From an uncultured Eubacteriales bacterium (GTDB lineage: Bacteria; Bacillota; Clostridia; Oscillospirales; CAG-272), in contig UQNQ01000005.1 of the NCBI GenBank assembly GCA_900542425.1, positions 1 to 64,000 of the forward strand: a DNA stretch of 64,000 nucleotides, read 5' to 3'. This document shows positions 55,350-63,089 of this stretch, in pieces. Position 1 is the stretch's first letter, and the number at the start of each line of letters is the position of its first letter. The notes beneath the pieces were generated by a model. It saw nothing but the letters and a program-made list of their open reading frames with translations. It ran no database searches and was not told the origin of the DNA. The translations under genes and the position numbers were made by a program.

Positions 55350-55885
55350 TAATTTTCAGCTTTTACTTGGAAATAACTTTGCGGATGTGAGCATACAGGA
55401 CAAATTTCGGGAGCTTTTTTGCCTACGACAATATGTCCGCAGTTAGAGCACTGCCAGATAACATCTCCATCTTTGGAAAATACAAGTCCACCTTCCATAT
55501 TGGCGATCAGCTTGCGGTAGCGTTCTTCATGCTCTTTCTCAATTTTGCCGACAGCTTCAAAAAGATAGGCAATGTGATCAAAACCCTCTTCTCTGGCTTC
55601 CTTGGCAAACTTGTCGTACATATCGGTCCATTCGTAATTCTCACCGGCTGCCGCATCCTTTAGGTTGTCGAGTGTTGCCGGCATCTCACCGTCGTGCAAC
55701 AGTTTAAACCAGATTTTGGCATGCTCCTTTTCGTTGTCCGCAGTTTCCTCGAAAATTTTCCCGATCTGGACATATCCGTCTTTCTTTGCTTTAGAAGCAT
55801 AGTAGGTGTATTTGTTTCTTGCCTGCGACTCGCCGGCAAATGCTGCCATGAGATTCGCTTCAGTTCTTGAACCTTTGAGATCCAT
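55346..55885 (-). CDS. Rubrerythrin
   Basis: A 179-residue protein that reduces hydrogen peroxide with electrons from reduced rubredoxin or NADH systems in anaerobes. The di-iron ferritin-like domain has E-x2-R pairs in [27 protein letters not shown] and [15 protein letters not shown]. The C-terminal rubredoxin-like domain has two C-x2-C pairs, [12 protein letters not shown] and [11 protein letters not shown]. Cytosolic. AAAGGAG precedes ATG 55885. The single gene has its own promoter at 55947-55975. Confidence 0.97.
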   Translation of the reverse strand: MDLKGSRTEANLMAAFAGESQARNKYTYYASKAKKDGYVQIGKIFEETADNEKEHAKIWFKLLHDGEMPATLDNLKDAAAGENYEWTDMYDKFAKEAREEGFDHIAYLFEAVGKIEKEHEERYRKLIANMEGGLVFSKDGDVIWQCSNCGHIVVGKKAPEICPVCSHPQSYFQVKAENY

Positions 55886-55946
55886 TTTTCATTCTCCTTT
55901 CTTTTTTGTCATAGCACGGCAGAAAGCTCTGTCGTTTTGTAACAAT

Positions 55947-55975
55947 AGTTTACTACAAATAACAAAATAAGTCAA
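55947..55975 (-). promoter_or_regulatory. Promoter of rubrerythrin
   Basis: On the minus strand: TTGACT, a 17-base spacer and TAAACT. The -35 box overlaps the stop codon of the upstream gene. No clear PerR box is visible. Confidence 0.7.
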
Positions 55976-57651
55976 TAGAGCGTTTTTACATAAATTTCCA
56001 CTGTCGAGCGTTGCGGGGTAGTTGCCGTCATCGCAAGAGTGGTCATCTTTTCATCGGCAGGAAATGCACCGCGCATATGCTCGGCATAGGTGTGTTCACA
56101 AAAACCGCCTTTGATTTCAATATATCTGCGTGTGTCAAGGAAATATCTTGCGCCGCCTTTTTTGAGGAACAGATAGTCACCGGCTTTTGTATGTGAGGCA
56201 AAACTGTCAGTATCAAGCTTGCCTCCCGGGGTCATGACAAATTCAAGTTTGGTCGGAATCCGTTCACAGCCGGAGGTTTCAATATCCAATACAGCGCCGT
56301 TTTCCTTGATATGAACCGTGATTTCGGTATGAAACTTCTGAATGTTGATGATTTTTCGCTTGGAATGATCCATTCGGCGCCAATCAGAGGTTTCCGGTTT
56401 TTCTTCAAATTGTGAGCGATAGCCGGCGGATTCATCGCAGATAAGACGGAAGCCGTCTTCTGTGGGAACAACTTCTCTTGCACGGAATTGGGAGTGCGGA
56501 TCTCCAAAGAAAGAACCGGCATATCGGAGCTGTATGATACTGGAACCGTAATTCATCTGCATGAATACGGGATGCCTGGTTCCGAGCAGTGTGATAACAA
56601 GATCATTCTCCGGTTTATAAATTCGTGCGATATTGCTTTTGGGAAGAAATTTTGTCTGATCCTTGGAGGGTGCTTTTGATTCGATTTCTTTTTGTCTTTC
56701 CTCCATTTCAGGGAAGAGCAGGAAGAAGGAAAGCAAATCACAGAGATAAATAGAAAGGGAGTTTATCAGATCAAAACGGTCAAGGATGGTGTCCGCCATA
56801 TAGGCAAACTCGGGATTTTTATCCCACAGAGCGAGAAGCAGATAAAACGGGTAATATGGTGCGATGCTGTATTTGCCACCCTGATCCCATCTTGTGGAGT
56901 TCAAGGTGTTAACCGTTAAATCCGGTTCAACGAAGCTGAACATCAAATTCAGGTTTCTTCTTGGATATTCAAGATAGCTTTCGTCATTCAGAAAATAAGC
57001 CATCAATACAAAGGCATGCTCGCAGATGAGATTATAGGAACCTGTGGAGCGTTCGGTGTATTCTCCGTTTTCGTCACAGTCAATGCCTTCCATCAGAAAA
57101 CCGTTGATTGTCTCGAGAAATTTCGGATTGTGCGTATATTTATAGGCAATGGCAAGACCGCTGCTGATAACCCAGCGATGGTTGGGTGTATGGAAGCCAA
57201 GCGTTGCCATAGCCTCGCCCATTTTGGAAAGAATGCGAGTATTGATTTCAAACAAGGATTCTTCCAGAGCTGTATGCTCGGAAAACTTTGCAAGAATTTC
57301 TGTTGCGGTAAAATAAGCCTTTACATGGAAACCGGTTTGAGCAGGGTCGTGAAAATTGGTTTCGATCAAATCGACAGAACCGTCTTCGTGAATATAGGTC
57401 TCATATTTTTCCAATATGGCAACCGCGTATTCGAGAAGCTTTTTGTCATGGTAACGGGGAGAATCCGGCATATAATATCCGAGGATGAGCGACGGATAAA
57501 AACAACCGTAATAGCCGGGATCGTCCAGCCCATTATAAGCGGTACGTTCAAGCGCGGCAGTGTTGGGATCCAGCCGGATTTTACAGAGGTTCAATGTTTT
57601 CTCAAGGTTTTGAAAAAAATAATCTTTCAGAATTTGACTATGGTTTTTCAT
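55972..57651 (-). CDS. Putative alpha/alpha-toroid carbohydrate-active protein
   Basis: A 559-residue protein I cannot place firmly. The first 330 residues look like an (alpha/alpha) toroid (ALERTAYNGLDDPGYYGCFYP, HRWVISSGLAIAYKYTHNP, STGSYNLICEHAFVLMAYFL). The last 200 form beta strands (RIYKPENDLVITLLGTRHP, SSIIQLRYAGSFFG, TLAMTATTPQRSTVEIYV). This is the overall plan of heparinase II/III-like polysaccharide lyases and related families, but I cannot see their catalytic signature. Cytosolic, as no signal peptide is seen. ATG 57651 has AGGAG 12 bases upstream, an unusually long spacing. It fits the glycan-use theme of the GH2 and GH78 genes. Confidence 0.8.
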   Translation of the reverse strand: MKNHSQILKDYFFQNLEKTLNLCKIRLDPNTAALERTAYNGLDDPGYYGCFYPSLILGYYMPDSPRYHDKKLLEYAVAILEKYETYIHEDGSVDLIETNFHDPAQTGFHVKAYFTATEILAKFSEHTALEESLFEINTRILSKMGEAMATLGFHTPNHRWVISSGLAIAYKYTHNPKFLETINGFLMEGIDCDENGEYTERSTGSYNLICEHAFVLMAYFLNDESYLEYPRRNLNLMFSFVEPDLTVNTLNSTRWDQGGKYSIAPYYPFYLLLALWDKNPEFAYMADTILDRFDLINSLSIYLCDLLSFFLLFPEMEERQKEIESKAPSKDQTKFLPKSNIARIYKPENDLVITLLGTRHPVFMQMNYGSSIIQLRYAGSFFGDPHSQFRAREVVPTEDGFRLICDESAGYRSQFEEKPETSDWRRMDHSKRKIINIQKFHTEITVHIKENGAVLDIETSGCERIPTKLEFVMTPGGKLDTDSFASHTKAGDYLFLKKGGARYFLDTRRYIEIKGGFCEHTYAEHMRGAFPADEKMTTLAMTATTPQRSTVEIYVKTLY

Positions 57652-57801
57652 TTTGTGTATACACTCCTGATTTTCCTTTTGTCGCGAGCATTCTATCACA
57701 ATCAAATGGATTTGTCAATGAAAATATAAACAAAAACATGTATGAAAAACAACAAAGATTATCATTTTAATTGTGCAAATTAAACAAATTCAAAAAGAGA
57801 G

Positions 57802-57820
57802 TTACAAAATAATTTTGTAA
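57802..57820. promoter_or_regulatory. Palindrome in the gap before the terminator
   Basis: TTACAAAAT-A-ATTTTGTAA, a perfect 9-base palindrome. It lies about 150 bases upstream of the lyase-like gene and could be an operator for it. No other signal in 57652-57826. Confidence 0.5.
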
Positions 57821-57826
57821 TATATG

Positions 57827-57863
57827 AAAAAGAGCATCCAACATGGAGCGGATGCTCTTTTTT
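57827..57863. terminator. Terminator of the mazF gene
   Basis: AAAAAGAGCATCC with GGATGCTCTTTTTTT around a 10-base loop. It has A and T runs on both sides and ends the minus-strand mazF transcript. Confidence 0.88.
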
Positions 57864-57880
57864 TGCGGCAGCGATTGCCG

Positions 57881-58300
57881 TTAAGCGGTAACGGCAGGTG
57901 TCGGTTTTTCCGTTGCGGCGGGAATTTCCGCCGGTCCTTCACGATTTTCATATATGCTGTCAAGACCAAAGCTGACGGTAATCGCATCATTGACCCTTTG
58001 CATAAGTACGTCGTCAAGGTGTCCCATTTTTTCACGAAGTCTTGTCTTGTCTATGGTTCTAATTTGTTCGAGCAGAATGACGGAATCCTTGACAAGCCCA
58101 TACTTTTCAGCGTAAACGTCAATATGCGTTGGCAGCTTTGCTTTCCCGAGCTGGCTTGTGATGGCGGCGGCAATTACGGTTGGACTGTACTTGTTTCCGA
58201 CGTCGTTTTGCACAATCAATACAGGACGAAGACCGCCTTGTTCGCTTCCGACGACCGGACTGAGATCCGCATAGTAAATATCTCCGCGTTTGATGGTCAA
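57881..58300 (-). CDS. MazF/PemK-type endoribonuclease toxin
   Basis: A 139-residue protein. [29 protein letters not shown] is the MazF/EndoA opening, with the catalytic arginine in [30 protein letters not shown] and [17 protein letters not shown] follow. MazF cuts single-stranded RNA at short motifs. About 22 residues are added at the C terminus ([20 protein letters not shown]), so it is longer than EndoA (116). The start is TTG 58300: no ATG or GTG is in frame before a stop, and GAGAGAG lies nine to ten bases upstream. No MazE/EndoAI antitoxin gene is visible next to it. It is preceded by TTGATT, 18 bases and TATAAG as a possible promoter. Confidence 0.9.
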   Translation of the reverse strand: MTIKRGDIYYADLSPVVGSEQGGLRPVLIVQNDVGNKYSPTVIAAAITSQLGKAKLPTHIDVYAEKYGLVKDSVILLEQIRTIDKTRLREKMGHLDDVLMQRVNDAITVSFGLDSIYENREGPAEIPAATEKPTPAVTA

Positions 58301-58481
58301 TTTGATTCACTCTCTCTTTTTTCATACTTTCGGAGGGCTTCTTTTGCCTTCCGGTTATATTTTTACCAACTTATATCATTTTTTAATCAGGAAAATCAAG
58401 AAACAGGTTGTCAAATTATGACAAAATACGGCTTTGTCATCCCATGGCAGGACAAAAGCTGTCCATGCTGTAACTTTTGAT

Positions 58482-58506
58482 CTTCCTTAATAATATTTTA
58501 AGGAAG
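58482..58506. repeat. Perfect 9-base inverted repeat
   Basis: CTTCCTTAA and TTAAGGAAG around TAATATT, without a T-run. It abuts the end of the doubtful small frame at 58498 and may mark the end of a decayed element. Confidence 0.4.
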
Positions 58507-58746
58507 GACGAAGTCTGAAATACCACGGGAAAATTGTTTGCAGATTTCTATGATGCGTTTCTGTTTCCGACTTCCTTTATTATTGTATTTCAAATCTTTG
58601 CTCTTTGTTACAAATCCTTTGTCCATATCAGGACAAGAAGGGATTTTTATCGGACAACCATAGAGGGTGACTTCTATATTCTTGACTGAGACGTTTTGTC
58701 GCTTTAGATGCATCTTGCCCGCTTTGTGAATGCCGTTATTCTTCAT
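58498..58746 (-). CDS. Doubtful small Cys-containing frame
   Basis: An 82-residue frame with C-x6-C in GCPIKIPSC and a basic end (KGSRKQKRIIEICKQFSRG). It has no ribosome binding site; the frame is open without a start for about 25 more codons upstream. I cannot name a family. It may be the remnant of a gene or chance. The whole stretch 58301-59059 holds no convincing gene. Confidence 0.2.
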   Translation of the reverse strand: MKNNGIHKAGKMHLKRQNVSVKNIEVTLYGCPIKIPSCPDMDKGFVTKSKDLKYNNKGSRKQKRIIEICKQFSRGISDFVLP

Positions 58747-58899
58747 GGATGCAGAAAACCAACATCCGGCTGCAGTTGTAATATCAGATAAAAAAAGGTA
58801 TCTATGCTCGTAAAATCAAAGAGTGTTCGGCTGCTTTGCTTATGATGGAATATTATGAGGATTATTGTCATATATTGAAGTACTTATGCGCCTGCAACG
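58730..58899 (+). pseudogene. Possible broken small gene with an A7 frameshift
   Basis: ATG 58730 opens a 27-codon frame (MPLFFMDAENQHPAAVVISDK then stop). If one A of the A7 run near 58790-58797 is skipped, the frame continues for about 34 more codons (containing LLMMEYYEDYCHIL and YLCACNERE) to a TAA near 58899. No ribosome binding site is seen. It may be a decayed gene or a chance reading. Confidence 0.2.
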
Positions 58900-58939
58900 A
58901 ACGAGAATAAGGATTGGGGACAAAAAAATTGAAAAACTC

Positions 58940-58968
58940 TTGATTTTTTTGAAAAAGTATGATATAAT
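58940..58968 (+). promoter_or_regulatory. Promoter of the pyroglutamyl peptidase gene
   Basis: TTGATT, a 17-base spacer and TATAAT, about 90 bases before ATG 59060. Confidence 0.75.
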
Positions 58969-59059
58969 CTTCGAGGAATTCTATCATTGGAATTCTTTAG
59001 AAGCTTGATTCTTATGATGATATCGGTAAATTTCCGCATACTCGGAAGGAATTATTTTC

Positions 59060-59671
59060 ATGCCTTTTAAGATTTTGCTTACCGGATTTGAACCATTTGG
59101 AAAGGATGAACAAAATCCGTCCTCAGAAGCGATAAATAGGGTATCGCAGATTGACGGAATGGAAATCCGAAAACTGGTTTTGCCAGTCACATGGAGCGGC
59201 GCATTTGTTAAAATGCTTTCCGTATGGGATGAATTTGATCCTGATGGAGTCCTGATGACGGGACTTGCAGGCGGATCGGATCGGATTCGGGTTGAGCGTA
59301 TAGGAATAAATCTCTGTGGTGCGGCAAAAGATAATCTCGGAAGATATCCGGATGGGTCTGAGCATTGTGCGACAGAGCAAAAAATTCGTACAGATGGGGC
59401 AGATGCCTATTTTTCGACATATGCTGATAAGAGAATTTTAGATGCTTTGCAAAATGCCGGAATTCCCGCATGTTTTTCTTTTTCCGCTGGCACATATTTA
59501 TGCAATTATGTTCTTTATTCTTCACTTGACAAAATTTCAAGGGGAAAGAAGCCGATAAAAGCGGGCTTTCTCCATGTTCCATATGCGGAAGGACAGCGAG
59601 AAGGTATGCCGTATTTGCCGATTGACACAACGATTAAAGCCTTGGAGCTTGCGTTATCCAATATGTTTTAG
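59060..59671 (+). CDS. pcp: Pyroglutamyl-peptidase I
   Basis: A 203-residue cysteine peptidase (family C15) that removes N-terminal pyroglutamate. LLTGFEPFGKDEQNPSSEA opens the protein. The triad is E79 in RIRVERIGIN, C148 in SAGTYLCNYVLY and H172 in GFLHVPY. All are in place and the length is normal, so it should be active. Cytosolic. The ribosome binding site is not obvious next to ATG 59060 (AAGGAATT 12 bases upstream). A lipoprotein gene starts 12 bases after the stop, so the two are probably co-transcribed. Confidence 0.94.
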   Translation: MPFKILLTGFEPFGKDEQNPSSEAINRVSQIDGMEIRKLVLPVTWSGAFVKMLSVWDEFDPDGVLMTGLAGGSDRIRVERIGINLCGAAKDNLGRYPDGSEHCATEQKIRTDGADAYFSTYADKRILDALQNAGIPACFSFSAGTYLCNYVLYSSLDKISRGKKPIKAGFLHVPYAEGQREGMPYLPIDTTIKALELALSNMF

Positions 59672-59682
59672 GAGGTGGGATA

Positions 59683-60438
59683 ATGAAGTATATGAGGAAA
59701 ATTGCTGCGGTTGTGCTTGTCATTTCTTTGGTTGCTTTGATTTGTGCGTGTACGCCGTCTAAAAAAGTTCAGAATGAAGTTTATGATTATTTGAATAGTA
59801 AATATAAGGGTTTGGAATTTGAGCTTCTTGATTATAAGCAGGAAAAAGAAACCAGTGGAAGGTATACGGTCTTTGCAAAATGTCTTACAACGGATGTTGA
59901 TTTTCAGATCTATGTGTCTTCTATGTTTACGACGGACAGTTATTCTGTCAGCTATGCGAATTCGGTTATGGATCCGCAGCTAATGGATACATTGGGAACC
60001 GCACGAGAAGCGGCATGTGTTTCGGAGATTCAATGGCTGGATCTTTATGAGGAGGAAAGCGACGGGTATAAGTTCCGTGATGTTAGTGCTGACCTTTCTT
60101 ATAATGTTGAAGATGTCAATGAGATATATCGAATCAAGTTGTCCGGTATCGAATCGGCAAATGATGCGGCGCAGTGTGTCTATATGGCGGTAACAACATT
60201 TGATATGCAAGGAATTGAACTGGATACGGTGACATTTGAATTTACATTGAATGATACTCCGATCTTGTTTACCACAGATACCGCTTCTGTGAAAGAAATT
60301 CCTTTGGAAGATTTGGAAGCGAAGTTCTATGCGGCGGAATCTTCCTCAGAAAAAGAAGGTAATATTTTATTTAAAAGCACATCATATAAGGAAATCAGCT
60401 ATTTCCAAAGCGGCAGCAACAATATAGAAAAGGATTAA
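59683..60438 (+). CDS. Predicted lipoprotein, function unknown
   Basis: A 251-residue protein with a lipobox signal peptide: the sequence KIAAVVLVISLVALICAC places the lipidated cysteine at position 23. The mature part begins VQNEVYDYLNSKYKGLEFELLDYKQEKE, a start typical of clostridial surface lipoproteins with an NTF2- or DUF4825-like look, but I cannot name the family. The C terminus is Ser/Glu-rich (AAESSSEKEGN). GGAGG lies seven bases before ATG 59683, and the gene follows pcp by 12 bases. It is ended by a strong terminator. Confidence 0.85.
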   Translation: MKYMRKIAAVVLVISLVALICACTPSKKVQNEVYDYLNSKYKGLEFELLDYKQEKETSGRYTVFAKCLTTDVDFQIYVSSMFTTDSYSVSYANSVMDPQLMDTLGTAREAACVSEIQWLDLYEEESDGYKFRDVSADLSYNVEDVNEIYRIKLSGIESANDAAQCVYMAVTTFDMQGIELDTVTFEFTLNDTPILFTTDTASVKEIPLEDLEAKFYAAESSSEKEGNILFKSTSYKEISYFQSGSNNIEKD

Positions 60439-60444
60439 TAAATG

Positions 60445-60481
60445 AAAGAACAGGCAGGAGGTTCTCCTGCCTGTTCTTTAT
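60445..60481. terminator. Bidirectional terminator
   Basis: A 15-base stem (AAAGAACAGGCAGGA) with a 5-base loop, T-rich on the plus strand and A-rich start. It separates the lipoprotein gene from the convergent peptidoglycan-binding operon. Confidence 0.9.
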
Positions 60482-60521
60482 TTTAAAGGCACAATTTTTC
60501 AGGAAAATATGATTCTAGACT

Positions 60522-61046
60522 TTAGCTGGTATAGGATGCGTTGTCTGAGAATGTATTGTAGCTATTTGCCAGTGCGTCCCAAGTCCTTTTGTCTACAATT
60601 CCCGTGATCGGAAGCTGATTGAATTTTTGAAATCTGCCAACGGCATCCGATGTTTTTTGATCGAAAGTCCCGCTTGGGACGATGGTTTCAAAATCATCAT
60701 ATACCACGGCTATCGCGGATAAAAGAATTTGTATGATATAAATGATATCACTTTTCTCTCCAATAAATGTTTTATAATTTGCTCCCGGAAATGGATAGAT
60801 TGCAATGCCGGGACTGATTTGATATACAGCATTCCCGTATTCTTCCATTACTTTGTTCCACGTATTGAAGTCCACTGTTCCGGTAGGCGGAAGTCCGTAT
60901 ATGACCTGAAACTCCCTGACAGCTTTTTCTGTATCTGGACCGAATATGCCATCGGCATTGATGACACTCATATCACCGTTGACCTGAGCGATTCTTCTTA
61001 ATTTTGATTGAAGTTCATATATCTCATTGGGATAAGAATGATTCAT
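60522..61046 (-). CDS. Protein with two peptidoglycan-binding domains
   Basis: A 174-residue protein made of two PG_binding_1 domains: ELQSKLRRIAQVNGDMSVINADGIFGPDTEKAVREFQ with YGLPPTGTVDFNTWNKVM (about 10-70), and a second at about 95-160 with GTFDQKTSDAVGRFQK and LPITGIVDKRTWDAL. No catalytic domain and no signal peptide are visible. Its start overlaps the end of the upstream gene by four bases (ATGA), so the two are translationally coupled and act together. It is the third and last gene of the operon. Confidence 0.88.
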   Translation of the reverse strand: MNHSYPNEIYELQSKLRRIAQVNGDMSVINADGIFGPDTEKAVREFQVIYGLPPTGTVDFNTWNKVMEEYGNAVYQISPGIAIYPFPGANYKTFIGEKSDIIYIIQILLSAIAVVYDDFETIVPSGTFDQKTSDAVGRFQKFNQLPITGIVDKRTWDALANSYNTFSDNASYTS

Positions 61047-62458
61047 GCGGTTTCTTCTCCTCCATTTCTGGAAAGTTCATTGCCGGAAAATTGTCCTTCT
61101 GAGCGATAGGAGCCGTTTTCAACATCGTTATAGATATCGGCAAGCGCATCCCATGTAAGCGGACCGACGATTCCGTTGATAGGAAATCCAAATGTTGCCT
61201 GTACTGCATAGACGGCATCTCTGGTATTCTCGTCATATACGCCGGTCAGCGGAACTTCCGGTATTTCTTCATAAAGATTGGATGCGACATTGATAAATTC
61301 TTGCAGCTGTTCTACATCGGGACCCGTGGAGCCGAGCTTCAAAAAGGTGCCGGGAAACGGCAGTACGCTGGATCCGATTTGTTCGGGTGTCAGGCTTTGC
61401 ATTGCGCCGTAATAGGCATCGAACAACAGATTCCATGTAGCGTCATTTACAATCCCTGTTACCGGAAGTCCATACAAACTTTGAAAGACGGACACGGCGT
61501 TCTGTGTGGCCTCATCAAATGTTCCGGTAACCGCAATTTCCGGGATTTCTGCATTAAAGTAGGAAAGTGCGGCGAGATAATATTGTATAACACTAACGCC
61601 AGTGCCTGTGCTGCCAAGGGACAACACTCCGGGAAATTGCTGGTTGAAATCTTCTGGTTTTAGTCCTTCGCTGTTGAGTTCATTCAGCTTTTTTACGGCA
61701 TTGTATATAAATTGGATTTTGTACCATGTTGCTTTTCCAACGATTCCGTCGACTGTAAGGCCGAAAATTTTCTGGAATTGTTTGACGGCATTTTCCGTTT
61801 CTACCCCAAAGATGCCGTCTGCGGGATCAATCTTTGGGATGGACGGGTAATTGGTTGAAATCCGGTTCAGTTTCATCTGCATGGAAGCGACATCGTTTCC
61901 AGCGCTGCCGAGTCTGAGCAGAATTTCCGGTTCAGAGGGTTCAATATCTCTTACCGGTGCATTGGAAATGATTTGGATGTCATCGCCGTAATAATTACGC
62001 AAGATATCATAAGGGACAAGTCCCTGGTTGGCAAGCTCGACAGATCCCCATTGGGAGAGTCCGTCACAGGTTACCGTTGTGCCGTTGCAATATACAGCAA
62101 AAAGCGGCTCAATATTGCCCTCACGAACGAGATAGTCATTGAAAATTTCATCGACAATTTGGCTGATGTTTTCAAAGATATCCCTTCCGTATACGAACGA
62201 TTGATCAAATGCGGTGGAATTGGTGATATCAAAATCGTATCCGCGGGATCGGTAATATTCTGTATAAACACGATTAAGAGCAAAGGAAATCTGCGCTAAA
62301 ATATTGGCACGCAGGGCACTTTCAGGCCAAGTCGGATAAATTTCGCTGGAAGCGACATTTTTTATGTAATCCGGAAAAGAAACCGTAACATTTTGAGCGG
62401 ACTCATCCGGTTCGCCGAGATGAACGGTAATATATTCCGGTATAACCGGTAAGACCAT
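61043..62458 (-). CDS. SpoIID-domain protein with three peptidoglycan-binding domains
   Basis: A 471-residue protein. Residues 8-165 form a SpoIID-like domain: IPEYITVHLGEPD, FPDYIKNVASSEIYPTWPESALRANI, NSTAFDQSFVYGRDIF and GLSQWGSVELANQGLVPYDILRNYYGDDI, the pattern of the SpoIID/LytB lytic-transglycosylase-like fold. Three PG_binding_1 domains follow at about 185-255, 280-350 and 375-450 (each with DGIFG or GTFDE and GLPVTGIV). No signal peptide or membrane helix is seen at the start MVLPVIPEYI. Whether it cuts glycan strands is uncertain. It is the second gene of the operon, overlapping the third by four bases. The family of signal-less SpoIID/PGB proteins is widespread in Clostridia but of unknown role. 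Confidence 0.88.
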   Translation of the reverse strand: MVLPVIPEYITVHLGEPDESAQNVTVSFPDYIKNVASSEIYPTWPESALRANILAQISFALNRVYTEYYRSRGYDFDITNSTAFDQSFVYGRDIFENISQIVDEIFNDYLVREGNIEPLFAVYCNGTTVTCDGLSQWGSVELANQGLVPYDILRNYYGDDIQIISNAPVRDIEPSEPEILLRLGSAGNDVASMQMKLNRISTNYPSIPKIDPADGIFGVETENAVKQFQKIFGLTVDGIVGKATWYKIQFIYNAVKKLNELNSEGLKPEDFNQQFPGVLSLGSTGTGVSVIQYYLAALSYFNAEIPEIAVTGTFDEATQNAVSVFQSLYGLPVTGIVNDATWNLLFDAYYGAMQSLTPEQIGSSVLPFPGTFLKLGSTGPDVEQLQEFINVASNLYEEIPEVPLTGVYDENTRDAVYAVQATFGFPINGIVGPLTWDALADIYNDVENGSYRSEGQFSGNELSRNGGEETA

Positions 62459-62475
62459 GGATTTACGCTCCTTTT

Positions 62476-62892
62476 TTAAAGACTGGGTTTCTTGATTTCT
62501 TCATTGATGACAATGCTTCCGGAAGGATATCGGGTTTCCGATTCGCTGACCGGGATCAGCCATGCCGGCTGAAGCGAAGTGACGCCCGGATAAATGGGGA
62601 CGTGAGTGTTCACGAGGCCATAATAACCATCAGCGGAAATTTCGATGGATATATCCGTATATGGCTTTGCATTTCCAGGAGACAAAGATTCCGAAGGCGA
62701 TGGCGTTTCAATTTCAAACGGTGGGGTTTGACCGTTGATATCGGTGTTCATTACCGTTAAAACTTGACTGGTTCCGTCATCATTCAGCTTCCTGACAACA
62801 ACGGTGGCGCCGACAACCGGAATCGCGTTTTTCGCAGAGGTAGTTTGAACAATTAACTTTCCGAAATAGCTTTGATTGACTGTTTGATCCAT
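62476..62892 (-). CDS. Carboxypeptidase-regulatory-like beta-sandwich protein
   Basis: A 138-residue protein. The region GKLIVQTTSAKNAIPVVGATVVVRK at 11-35, TDINGQTPPFEIETPSPSES and VNTHVPIYPGVTSLQPAWLIP give a carboxypeptidase-regulatory-like (CarboxypepD_reg) beta sandwich of the sort seen in surface-attached proteins. There is no signal peptide. I start at ATG 62892, six bases after GGAGC; the longer frame (to 63069) has no ribosome binding site and would reach over the divergent promoter. It is the first gene of the operon with the SpoIID/PGB gene 17 bases later. Confidence 0.82.
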   Translation of the reverse strand: MDQTVNQSYFGKLIVQTTSAKNAIPVVGATVVVRKLNDDGTSQVLTVMNTDINGQTPPFEIETPSPSESLSPGNAKPYTDISIEISADGYYGLVNTHVPIYPGVTSLQPAWLIPVSESETRYPSGSIVINEEIKKPSL

Positions 62893-63015
62893 ATGATGCT
62901 CCGTTCCTGCCGCGGTATGCGACATGCCATGCGGGATCTGGCTTCCCGTATCGCTTTGTAAAAGAAAACTTAATACAGTATATGAGAAATTCTCCGGTCC
63001 GTTACTTTGGTTGTC

Positions 63016-63044
63016 TTTACAAAAGAAAGCATTTGTGATAAAAT
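63016..63044 (+). promoter_or_regulatory. Promoter of the PHP-domain gene
   Basis: TTTACA, a 17-base spacer and TAAAAT, about 45 bases before ATG 63090. Confidence 0.65.
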
Positions 63045-63089
63045 TCAAATATCTGTATTGTTCTTTCATATAGGACGGAGAGAGGGAAA

